Source: JBEGQX01 sp041180805
GTDB taxonomy: Bacteria; Planctomycetota; Planctomycetia; Gemmatales; Gemmataceae
NCBI GenBank assembly: GCA_041180805.1
Contig: JBEGQX010000179.1
Coordinates: forward strand, 1-11,272
Direction of reading: 5' to 3'
Length of the DNA: 11,272 nt
Part shown: in pieces, positions 1 through 6,773 of the stretch
Layout: each line of letters begins with the position of its first letter
Position numbering within the stretch: the first letter of the stretch is position 1
The notes under the pieces: generated by a model
The model's database searches: none
Told to the model about the DNA's origin: nothing
Seen by the model: the letters and a program-made list of their open reading frames with translations, nothing else
Translations under genes and position numbers: made by a program

Positions 1-1290
1 AAAACCAAGGATCCTGAAAACAAATTATTATGGAAGGCCAACCTTAGAAGGCTTGAAGCGGAGCAGATTCGCGATGCTGTGCTTAGCGCAACGGGTGAAA
101 TCAATTTGAGGGAAGGTGGTCCAGGCGGGGACGGGAATTCCTACAGGCGAAGCATTTACACCAAGGTTTTGCGAAACAACCGAGATAGCCTTCTGGATGT
201 TTTTGATGCGCCGCTTTGGTTTCAAAGTGCTTCTTCCCGGGATACAACAACCACCCCGGTACAGTCATTGCTTCTAATCAACAGTTCCAGCATGATGGCA
301 AGATCCCGCGCCTTTGCGGATCGAATTACAAAGGCTGAATCAGATCCTGCTCGCAGAGTTCAACTTGCCTACCGACTTGCATACTCCAGGGAACCCTCCC
401 CGGAAGAGGTTCAGGTACTTTTAAATTTTGTTAAAAGCCAGGAAACAAAAATTGATCCTGCCAAAGCCATTTCGGCTGAATCGAAGTTTCCCTCAGGCAA
501 AATACCTTATCGAGATGGGCAGGCTGCCGAAGTTTCCCTGTCTTCCAGCATGGTTTACCAGGTATCCCATCACCAATCACTGCCCGGCGCGGATTTCACC
601 ATAGAGGCTTTTGTACATCCAAGGACTGTGGCAGAAACAGGCGCTGTAAGAACCATTGTTTCGAAAAGGGCCAAAGATTCCAAAGGGGCTGGCTGGCTTT
701 TTGGTATTACAGGCAAGCAATCGCGCAGAAAGCCCCAAACCCTGGTTCTTCAAATGTTCGGCAACAAGGCTAACGGCACTTTTGGCGAAGAAGCGCTTTT
801 CTCAGACCAACACATTGCTTTGAATAAACCTTACTATGTCGGATGCGCTGTAAGGCTTGCAAGAGATGGTCAACCTGGACTGGCTACTTTTTACCTGAAA
901 GACCTTTCTAATGATGATGAACCGCTGTTAATCGCGAAAATCCCTCATCAAGTCACCAGCGGAATAAGCAATGAGGAATCCATGGCCATTGGCCACAAAA
1001 TAGGTGGGAAAGACGGTCATTTTGACGGCCTTATCGATGATATTCGACTAAGCAATTCCGCACTTGGAGTGGATGATATTCTTTTCACACGCGAAGGAAC
1101 CAACAAATACACCGTTGGCTTCTGGCAGTTTGAAGCCAAGCCGAATGTGTTCAAGGATGCCTCAGGCCATGGTTTGGATATCAAGGCCATTGAAGTAAAT
1201 TCCATCGCCAAAGGCAGTGAAACGGCCTCTGCATGGGTTGACCTTGCGCAAATCCTTTTGAATTCAAGCGAGTTTCTTTATGTTGAATGA
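1..1290 (+). CDS. DUF1553 (PSD1) protein with LamG-like insertion, C-terminal part, 5' end outside window
   Basis: The reading frame is open from the first base, so this is the last 429 residues of a larger protein. Fragment residues 1-130 carry the DUF1553 hallmarks: an LRRLEAEQIRDAVL helix (16-28), RRSIY (49-53), FDAP (68-71) and SSRDTTTTPVQSLLLINS (78-95). Residues about 176-380 read as a LamG/concanavalin-like beta sandwich, with DFTIEAFVHP near its start and FDGLIDDIRLSNSAL near its end. The last 18 residues, WVDLAQILLNSSEFLYVE, are the normal end of DUF1553, so the sandwich lies inside the domain. Such proteins are usually secreted and begin with a PSCyt1 cytochrome segment and DUF1549, which would lie upstream here. 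Their biochemical role is unproven; roles in polysaccharide handling or surface electron transfer have been suggested. The stop overlaps the next gene by 11 bases, implying co-translation. An internal GTG at 79 is not the start, because family homology continues upstream of it. Confidence 0.9.
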   Translation, partial: KTKDPENKLLWKANLRRLEAEQIRDAVLSATGEINLREGGPGGDGNSYRRSIYTKVLRNNRDSLLDVFDAPLWFQSASSRDTTTTPVQSLLLINSSSMMARSRAFADRITKAESDPARRVQLAYRLAYSREPSPEEVQVLLNFVKSQETKIDPAKAISAESKFPSGKIPYRDGQAAEVSLSSSMVYQVSHHQSLPGADFTIEAFVHPRTVAETGAVRTIVSKRAKDSKGAGWLFGITGKQSRRKPQTLVLQMFGNKANGTFGEEALFSDQHIALNKPYYVGCAVRLARDGQPGLATFYLKDLSNDDEPLLIAKIPHQVTSGISNEESMAIGHKIGGKDGHFDGLIDDIRLSNSALGVDDILFTREGTNKYTVGFWQFEAKPNVFKDASGHGLDIKAIEVNSIAKGSETASAWVDLAQILLNSSEFLYVE

Positions 1291-2689
1291 TGTCTCATCA
1301 CGCAGAAGATGGCTTCAGCAAGCCGGCGCCGGGTTCGGGTCGGTAGCACTTTCATGGCTGGCGCATCAACAAAGTTTTGCCAGTGCCACAGATGTTCATT
1401 CCTTCAGAACTCCTCACGAGAAAGGCACGGCCAAATCGGTAATCTTTCTTTTCATGGAAGGTGGCCCAAGCCATATCGATCTTTTTGACCCCAAACCAGT
1501 TTTAAACAAAATTGCGGGCAAACCCCTTCCTGAAAGCTTTGGAAAAGTAATCACCTCCATGGGAGAGGCAGGATCCAACTTACTGGCATGCCCGCGCAAG
1601 TGGAGTCAGCATGGTCAAAGCGGAATGTGGGCTTCCGAGTGGATTCCCAACATCGCAACCATGGCGGACGAAATTGCTGTGATCCGATCCTGTGTAGCGG
1701 ATGGGATTAATCACTCCGCTGGTGTTTGCCAGATGAACACCGGATCCATTTTGGGTGGTCGTCCTTCGCTGGGTGCGTGGACCACTTATGGACTCGGCAC
1801 CGAAAACCAAAATCTTCCCGCGTTTGTTGTCATGCAGGATGGGCAAGGTCAGGTGGTAAACGGCCCCAGGAATTGGAGCAGCGGCTTTATGCCCGCAGTC
1901 TATCAGGGCATTCGCATTCAAGGTGGTAACGAACCCATACCCAACCTGAACACTCCGGATGGGGTTACCCAGGCCCAGCAGTTGGGCAAGTTGGATATGC
2001 TTAATCGCCTGAATCGCAATTACGCCCAAAAGCATCCATTACAAACGGAGTTGGATGCAAGGCTACGCAGTTATGAACTAGCTTTTCGCATGCAGGCCGC
2101 GGCCCCTGAAGCGGTCGACCTGAACCATGAAACCGAAGAAACCAAAAAGCTGTACGGCTTTGAACAAAAAGAAACCGCAAGCATGGCAAGGCTTTGCCTG
2201 CTTTCTCGCAGAATGGTTGAAAGAGGCGTCCGCTTTGTTCAGATATACCATGGGGCAGGAAGCAAATGGGATGCCCATAGCAAACTGGAAGAAAATCACA
2301 GTCAACTTTGCAGGGCAATGGATCGCCCTGTTGCAGCCCTGCTTATCGACCTGAAACGAAGAGGCCTGCTAAACGATACCCTGGTGATTTGGGGTGGCGA
2401 ATTTGGCAGAACACCAATGAGCGAAAAAGGTGACGGCCGGGATCATAACTCCACGGGGTTTACCATGTGGATGGCTGGAGGCGGGGTTAAAGGCGGGCAA
2501 ACTATCGGCTCCACCGATGATGTGGGATTGCGTGCGGTGGACAATCGCCTTCATGTGCACGATTTGCATGCAACCATTCTGCACCTGATGGGCATTAACC
2601 ACATGAATCTTGTTTACAACTACAAGGGTCGCCCGGAACGCCCGACATTGAATGAAGGTGAAGCTTTCACAAAGATCACTGGTTTATGA
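1280..2689 (+). CDS. DUF1501 family secreted protein (alkaline phosphatase/sulfatase-like fold), Tat leader
   Basis: This 469-residue protein is full length for DUF1501. It begins with a twin-arginine leader: RRRWL at residues 8-12, then the hydrophobic stretch GFGSVALSWLA, so export in folded form is expected. Family motifs occur in order: FLFMEGGPSHIDLFDPKP (56-73), GRP-LGAW (160-167), WGGEFGRTP (371-379), GRDHN (386-390) and HDLHATILHLMG (427-438). The fold is related to the sulfatase/alkaline phosphatase superfamily (known for the family), and the Asp/His-rich motifs resemble metal ligands, but no substrate is established. The start ATG lies inside the last codons of the upstream DUF1553 gene. 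The DUF1553-DUF1501 pairing is one of the most frequent in planctomycete genomes and suggests a functional partnership. Gene 7 in this window is a second, clearly divergent member. Confidence 0.93.
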   Translation: MLNDVSSRRRWLQQAGAGFGSVALSWLAHQQSFASATDVHSFRTPHEKGTAKSVIFLFMEGGPSHIDLFDPKPVLNKIAGKPLPESFGKVITSMGEAGSNLLACPRKWSQHGQSGMWASEWIPNIATMADEIAVIRSCVADGINHSAGVCQMNTGSILGGRPSLGAWTTYGLGTENQNLPAFVVMQDGQGQVVNGPRNWSSGFMPAVYQGIRIQGGNEPIPNLNTPDGVTQAQQLGKLDMLNRLNRNYAQKHPLQTELDARLRSYELAFRMQAAAPEAVDLNHETEETKKLYGFEQKETASMARLCLLSRRMVERGVRFVQIYHGAGSKWDAHSKLEENHSQLCRAMDRPVAALLIDLKRRGLLNDTLVIWGGEFGRTPMSEKGDGRDHNSTGFTMWMAGGGVKGGQTIGSTDDVGLRAVDNRLHVHDLHATILHLMGINHMNLVYNYKGRPERPTLNEGEAFTKITGL

Positions 2690-2777
2690 AATCACGCTCA
2701 TAAATCAGTCCACAAGGGCTTTTCTTTTGAAGTCTCCATTTAAAAACTTTAATCTGATGACTATTCCATCCCTTTAC

Positions 2778-2783
2778 AAGGAG
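2778..2783 (+). promoter_or_regulatory. Ribosome binding site of the esterase gene
   Basis: AAGGAG lies five bases before the ATG at 2789. It is the only near-perfect Shine-Dalgarno site I see in the window, and it decides the esterase start in favour of 2789 over the in-frame ATG at 2843, which has no comparable site. Confidence 0.6.
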
Positions 2784-2788
2784 TATTC

Positions 2789-3565
2789 ATGCTCTTTTGC
2801 AGCACTGCATTTTCCGTGTTACAGCTTATTTCAGGATTGACCATGAACTATCAGAACAACGACTGGCAACAGTTGCTTACCAAGGAAACGATTGAAGCCA
2901 ATGGTAAAAAACTTCCCTACAGAATGATGAAACCCGAAAATGTGGAGAATGGCAAAAAATACCCCTTGGTTATCTTCCTCCACGGAGCTGGCGAACGTGG
3001 CACCGACAACCAGGTGCAACTTGTACACGGTGTCAAGGAATTCGCAAAGGTTTCCTCCAGAAAAGATTTCCCATGCTATTTGATAGCCCCTCAATGCCCA
3101 ACGGGTAAAAAGTGGGTGGAGGTCGACTGGTCATCTAAAACCCACAAGACTCCAGGCGAACCCAGTGAATCCATGGGTTTACTGATTCAATTGCTGGACA
3201 AGCTTCAAAAATCCGAGGCCATTGACCCCGCAAGGATATATGTAACTGGTCTTTCGATGGGTGGTTATGGAACTTGGGATCTGCTATGTCGTCACCCGGA
3301 AAAGTTTGCTGCAGGCGTTCCGGTTTGTGGTGGTGGGGATGAGGCCCAGGCAAAGAAAATAGCCAACCTGCCCATTTGGGTTTTCCATGGAGCCAAAGAC
3401 ACGGCTGTAATTCCTGAACGATCCAGGAATATGGTGAAGGCTCTTGAGGCTTCTGGTGGTAAACCAAAATATACCGAGTATCCCGATGTTGCCCATAATT
3501 CGTGGGACAAAGCTTATTCTGACCCCGAAATGATGAAATGGCTTTTCAGCCAGAAGAGAAAATGA
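2789..3565 (+). CDS. Alpha/beta-hydrolase, PHB-depolymerase/carboxylesterase-like
   Basis: This is a 258-residue serine hydrolase of the dienelactone hydrolase/PHB depolymerase-like esterase group, often annotated as a predicted peptidase or phospholipase. The oxyanion region is LVIFLHGAGERG (60-71). The nucleophile elbow is GLSMGGYGTWD, with Ser156. The acid is Asp204 in VFHGAKDTAVIP, and the base is His236 in YPDVAHNSWDKAY; the spacing fits the canonical triad. The substrate is unknown: an acyl or aryl ester, for example on decorated polysaccharide, is plausible but inferred. With the start at 2789 the N-terminus is a short hydrophobic stretch (residues 1-18) without a positive charge, so it is a poor signal peptide; starting at 2843 would make the enzyme cytoplasmic. 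The stop TGA overlaps the ATG of the next gene as ATGA, so the two are probably translationally coupled. Confidence 0.88.
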   Translation: MLFCSTAFSVLQLISGLTMNYQNNDWQQLLTKETIEANGKKLPYRMMKPENVENGKKYPLVIFLHGAGERGTDNQVQLVHGVKEFAKVSSRKDFPCYLIAPQCPTGKKWVEVDWSSKTHKTPGEPSESMGLLIQLLDKLQKSEAIDPARIYVTGLSMGGYGTWDLLCRHPEKFAAGVPVCGGGDEAQAKKIANLPIWVFHGAKDTAVIPERSRNMVKALEASGGKPKYTEYPDVAHNSWDKAYSDPEMMKWLFSQKRK

Positions 3566-4824
3566 TGATCTTAAGAACCCTGGCGATATCCCTGCAATTT
3601 TTACTAATCGGGCAGATATTCGCTGAAAACTGGCCCGGCTTCAGGGGACCACTTTCAAATGGTAAAAGTTCCGAAAAGAACCTTCCTTTGAAGTGGTCTT
3701 CCAGTGAAAATGTACTTTGGAAAATCAAGCTTCCGGGTCCTGGAAGTTCCAGCCCGATCATATGGAATGACAAAGTATTCCTCTCACAATCAGTGGACAA
3801 AGCAGGCAAAGAGCGAGCCCTTCTTTGCTTGGATAGAAAAAATGGAAACGTACTTTGGTCTAAGACCGTTCGATTTGACGGCAAAGAACCAACTCACGCA
3901 ACCAACCCTTACTGTAGCGCCACCCCAGCAACCGATGGTGAAAGGGTTGTTGTATCATTTGGATCAGCGGGGGTTTATTGCTTCGACATGGATGGTAACG
4001 AGCTTTGGAAGAAAGACTTTGGCCACATCATTCACATTTGGGGAAACGCTTCCTCACCGGTTTTATTCGGGAATTATGTTTACTTGAATATTGGCCCTGG
4101 GAAAGAAACATTCTTGGTGGCTTTGGACAAGAAAACTGGCAGGGAATTATGGCGAACCACAGAACCCGGCGGAAGCTCCTCCCTTGAAAAGGGCGAGCCC
4201 TGGATTGGTTCCTGGAGCACGCCCGTGGTTGCAAACTTGCAAGGCAAAAGCCAGCTTTTAATGAGCTGGCCTGAACAAGTAAAATCTTATGATCCTGAAA
4301 TTGGCACCCTAAATTGGGTCTGCTCTGGTTTAACCAAGCTGGTTTATACCTCTCCGCTAGTGGAGGGAAATATTATGGTGGCAATGTCAGGGTATCATGG
4401 CAGCGCTCTAGCCACACTTACTGATGGGAAGGAAAATGTGACAACCACCCACAGGCTTTGGCACAACACGGCCAAGGCGCCGCAGCGCATTGGCTCTGGC
4501 ATCATCCATGATGGAAAAATATTCATGGCAAATGCAGGACCTGGCATTATTCAATGCATGGATTTAAAGACAGGCAAAGACCTTTGGGAAAATCAAAGGC
4601 TTGGGGCAAATCATTGGGGTAGCATGGTCTATTCAGATGGCAAACTATACTCAACAGACCAAAATGGCGACACCTATATTCTGGAGGCATCTTCAACCTT
4701 CAAGTTGCTTGGCAAAAACAGTATTGGCGAACACGTGGACGCATCTTTGGCAATCTCCCAAGGATGTATCTTCATAAGGAGCTTTCAACATCTTTGGTGT
4801 ATTGCCGATTCAACCAAAAATTAA
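3562..4824 (+). CDS. Secreted PQQ-type beta-propeller protein (BamB-like repeats)
   Basis: A 420-residue protein from the ATG at 3562. I chose that start because it forms an ATGA overlap with the esterase stop and directly opens a good signal peptide: MMILRTLAIS, a hydrophobic core, cleavage after IFA (residue 21). An upstream in-frame ATG at 3538 would add eight residues, including two acidic ones, before the signal. The mature protein begins ENWPGFRGP (22-30), the usual opening of planctomycete PQQ-like propellers. Blade signatures of the type LD-KNG-VLW recur: LCLDRKNGNVLW (88-99), CFDMDGNELW (140-149), VALDKKTGRELW (187-197), CMDLKTGKDLW (332-342). These are structural repeats; there is no sign of a full quinoprotein dehydrogenase, so PQQ binding is not implied. 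The role is probably scaffolding or binding in the periplasm or envelope. Confidence 0.9.
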   Translation: MMILRTLAISLQFLLIGQIFAENWPGFRGPLSNGKSSEKNLPLKWSSSENVLWKIKLPGPGSSSPIIWNDKVFLSQSVDKAGKERALLCLDRKNGNVLWSKTVRFDGKEPTHATNPYCSATPATDGERVVVSFGSAGVYCFDMDGNELWKKDFGHIIHIWGNASSPVLFGNYVYLNIGPGKETFLVALDKKTGRELWRTTEPGGSSSLEKGEPWIGSWSTPVVANLQGKSQLLMSWPEQVKSYDPEIGTLNWVCSGLTKLVYTSPLVEGNIMVAMSGYHGSALATLTDGKENVTTTHRLWHNTAKAPQRIGSGIIHDGKIFMANAGPGIIQCMDLKTGKDLWENQRLGANHWGSMVYSDGKLYSTDQNGDTYILEASSTFKLLGKNSIGEHVDASLAISQGCIFIRSFQHLWCIADSTKN

Positions 4825-4900
4825 ATAGAAATCCTGTAATATTTCGCATCAGCCCGGGTTTTTTCTCTGGGCAACTCTGCAGACAACCGGTGCAACTACC

Positions 4901-6655
4901 ATGTTTAAATCAAATCCACCGATTTTCATTTATTTACTTTTCGTTTTGCTGAATCCCGGGCTAACGATGGGCTCGGAAAAGGGTGCGCTGGGCACTCGGA
5001 TTCCCAGCACGACTTTAACGAACACAGAAAACCAAAAGGTTAACCTTCTTGATTTTAAAGATGCAAAAGTGGTGGTTCTGGCTTTTCTTGGAACTAATTG
5101 CCCGGTCTCGAATGCGTATCTACCCAAACTTGAGGAATTAAGTAACAAGTTCCATGATTCCAAGGTCCAGTTTATAGGCATCTACGCCAATTCATTTGAT
5201 TCATTTGAGCGGGTGCGAAAACACCGCGAGGAATATAAGATTTCATTTCCCACCCTGTTGGATCATCAACAAACCTCAACAGAACTACTTCATGTAAACA
5301 GAATTGGCGAGGTGGTGGTACTGGATGCCCGCAGAGTGGTTCGTTACCAGGGTCGCATAAGTGATCAAATAGGCTTGGATTACCGCAAAGAATCGGCAAC
5401 CCGGGAAGACTTGCAGGAAGCCATATCAGAATGCCTTCAAAACAAAAAGATAAGCATTCCGTCAACTGAAGTTGTAGGCTGCCTTATCACGCCAAATAAT
5501 AAATTCACAGACAATTCCATCACCTATCACAAAGACATAGCACCCATCCTTTTGGCCAAATGCGCGGAATGCCACCATCCTAAAACAGCAGCACCATTTT
5601 CACTTCTCAATTACGAAGAAGCCCGGGGAATGGGAAGCATGATTGCGGAAGTGGTGCGCCTTCGCAGAATGCCTCCCTGGCACGCAGATGAGAGATTTGG
5701 AAAATTTCACAATGAACGACGCCTAAGCCAGGATGAAATTCAAAAAATTCAGCAGTGGGTAAAAAATGGCATGCCGGAAGGCGCACCGGACGCGAACACA
5801 AAGAAAGCCAAATTTGAAGATGGCTGGCGAATCGGATCCCCAGACATCATTTTCAAAATGCCAGAAGTGATCAAAGTTCCTGCAACAGGCACTGTTCATT
5901 ACAAGTACTTTGTAACGCCTACAAATTTCAAGGAAGACATGTGGCTTAAAGCCGCCGAGCCAAGGCCAGGTAACAGATCGGTGGTACATCACATCATAGT
6001 TTTTTATCGGGAACCCGGGAAAAAGATGTCGCCTGTTTGGATTGCGGCCACTGCCCCTGGCGCAGACCCCATGATTCTTCCCGATGGCATGGGTAGAAAA
6101 ATTCCTGCCGGAGCAGAATTGGTTTGGCAGATGCATTACACCCCCACTGGAAAGGAAGAAGTTGACCAATCGGAAATAGGTTTTGTGTTTTGCAAGGAAA
6201 AGCCCGCGCAAAATGTTCAAACTCATGGAATTGCCAACAGTATTTTCCTGGTTCCCCCGTTTGCATCCAACCATGAGGTGACTTCGAAGGTTCCCGCAAA
6301 CAGAGATAGCGTCATTCTTGCTTTTTTCCCTCATATGCATCTGCGTGGTAAGGATTTTCAGTACCAGGCAGTCTACCCAGATGGCAAAAAGGAGGTGCTT
6401 CTGTCAGTTCCTCATTATGATTTTAACTGGCAAAACACCTACCGCTTAAAGGAACCCATCCGTATCCCCAAAGGCACAGTAATTGAATGTGTGGCACATT
6501 TTGATAATTCAGCTCTTAATCCAGCGAATCCGGCTCCATGGAAACCAGTTTTCTGGGGTGAACAAACTTGGAATGAAATGATGATAGGCTACATCGACTT
6601 CTATTATGAAAACGAACCACAACAAATAATACCCTTCCGCAAAAAAGCTAATTAA
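4901..6655 (+). CDS. Redoxin - cytochrome c - copper type II monooxygenase (PHM-like) fusion
   Basis: A 584-residue exported protein with three modules. Residues 1-25 form a signal peptide (Lys3, then a hydrophobic core IFIYLLFVLL). Residues about 30-185 are a thioredoxin/AhpC-like redoxin with FLGTNCPVSNAYLPKL; Cys67 is followed by Ser70, so the usual CxxC is CxxS. Residues about 205-295 are a cytochrome-like segment with a CAECH heme-attachment motif (221-225) and RMPPW (256-260), whose Met is the likely distal ligand. Residues about 315-575 match the ascorbate-dependent copper monooxygenase fold: His363-His364 and His412 (MHYTPTG) for the CuH site; His478 and His480 (PHMHLRG) and Met560 (NEMMIGY) for the CuM site. 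Ligand spacings of 48, 66 and 80 residues resemble those of animal PHM. The predicted reaction is copper- and O2-dependent hydroxylation, with electrons perhaps fed by the fused domains (inference). The next gene is PAL-like. This fusion architecture recurs in planctomycetes, usually unnamed or annotated only as a redoxin-domain protein. Confidence 0.88.
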   Translation: MFKSNPPIFIYLLFVLLNPGLTMGSEKGALGTRIPSTTLTNTENQKVNLLDFKDAKVVVLAFLGTNCPVSNAYLPKLEELSNKFHDSKVQFIGIYANSFDSFERVRKHREEYKISFPTLLDHQQTSTELLHVNRIGEVVVLDARRVVRYQGRISDQIGLDYRKESATREDLQEAISECLQNKKISIPSTEVVGCLITPNNKFTDNSITYHKDIAPILLAKCAECHHPKTAAPFSLLNYEEARGMGSMIAEVVRLRRMPPWHADERFGKFHNERRLSQDEIQKIQQWVKNGMPEGAPDANTKKAKFEDGWRIGSPDIIFKMPEVIKVPATGTVHYKYFVTPTNFKEDMWLKAAEPRPGNRSVVHHIIVFYREPGKKMSPVWIAATAPGADPMILPDGMGRKIPAGAELVWQMHYTPTGKEEVDQSEIGFVFCKEKPAQNVQTHGIANSIFLVPPFASNHEVTSKVPANRDSVILAFFPHMHLRGKDFQYQAVYPDGKKEVLLSVPHYDFNWQNTYRLKEPIRIPKGTVIECVAHFDNSALNPANPAPWKPVFWGEQTWNEMMIGYIDFYYENEPQQIIPFRKKAN

Positions 6656-6693
6656 AAGGTCCGCATTTAAACCGAATCAGAAGCTAACTTTGT

Positions 6694-6722
6694 TTGCAAA
6701 AACAGGGTTTTCAAATTATTAT
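6694..6722 (+). promoter_or_regulatory. Possible sigma70-type promoter before the PAL-like gene
   Basis: TTGCAA (6694-6699) and TATTAT (6717-6722) are separated by 17 bases, matching the -35 and -10 consensus at four and five of six positions. They lie in the 118-base gap after the fusion gene, about 50 bases before the PAL-like ATG. The gap is AT-rich, so a chance match is quite possible. No clear terminator precedes it. Confidence 0.25.
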
Positions 6723-6773
6723 CATAAGAGCTTTAATAACCTGCCTCAGTTCCTTAATCCACTGGGTTTATTT

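Noticed and set aside
1580..2035. Antisense open frame of about 151 codons inside the first DUF1501 gene
   Set aside because: It is a shadow of a gene with clear family motifs on the + strand; the translation has no recognisable features.
3538..3561. Upstream ATG for the propeller gene
   Set aside because: It would place EE-containing residues ahead of the signal peptide and make a longer overlap with the esterase; the ATGA at 3562-3565 is more convincing.
3562..4824. Quinoprotein alcohol dehydrogenase
   Set aside because: The protein is too short (420 residues) and lacks the catalytic Asp/Cys-pair region of those enzymes; only propeller repeats are visible.
4825..4900. Possible terminator: GCCC/GGGC inverted repeat around a T-run in the gap before the fusion gene
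   Set aside because: The stem is only four base pairs, the loop is 13 bases, and the T-run lies within the loop rather than after the stem, so it does not fit an intrinsic terminator.
5723..6340. Antisense open frame of about 205 codons inside the fusion gene
   Set aside because: It lies wholly opposite well-conserved copper-domain coding sequence and its translation shows no domain, signal or family resemblance.
6690..6773. Extended N-terminus of the PAL-like protein from a TTG at 6690
   Set aside because: The 28 extra residues have no signal character and lie before a good signal peptide that starts exactly at the ATG at 6774.
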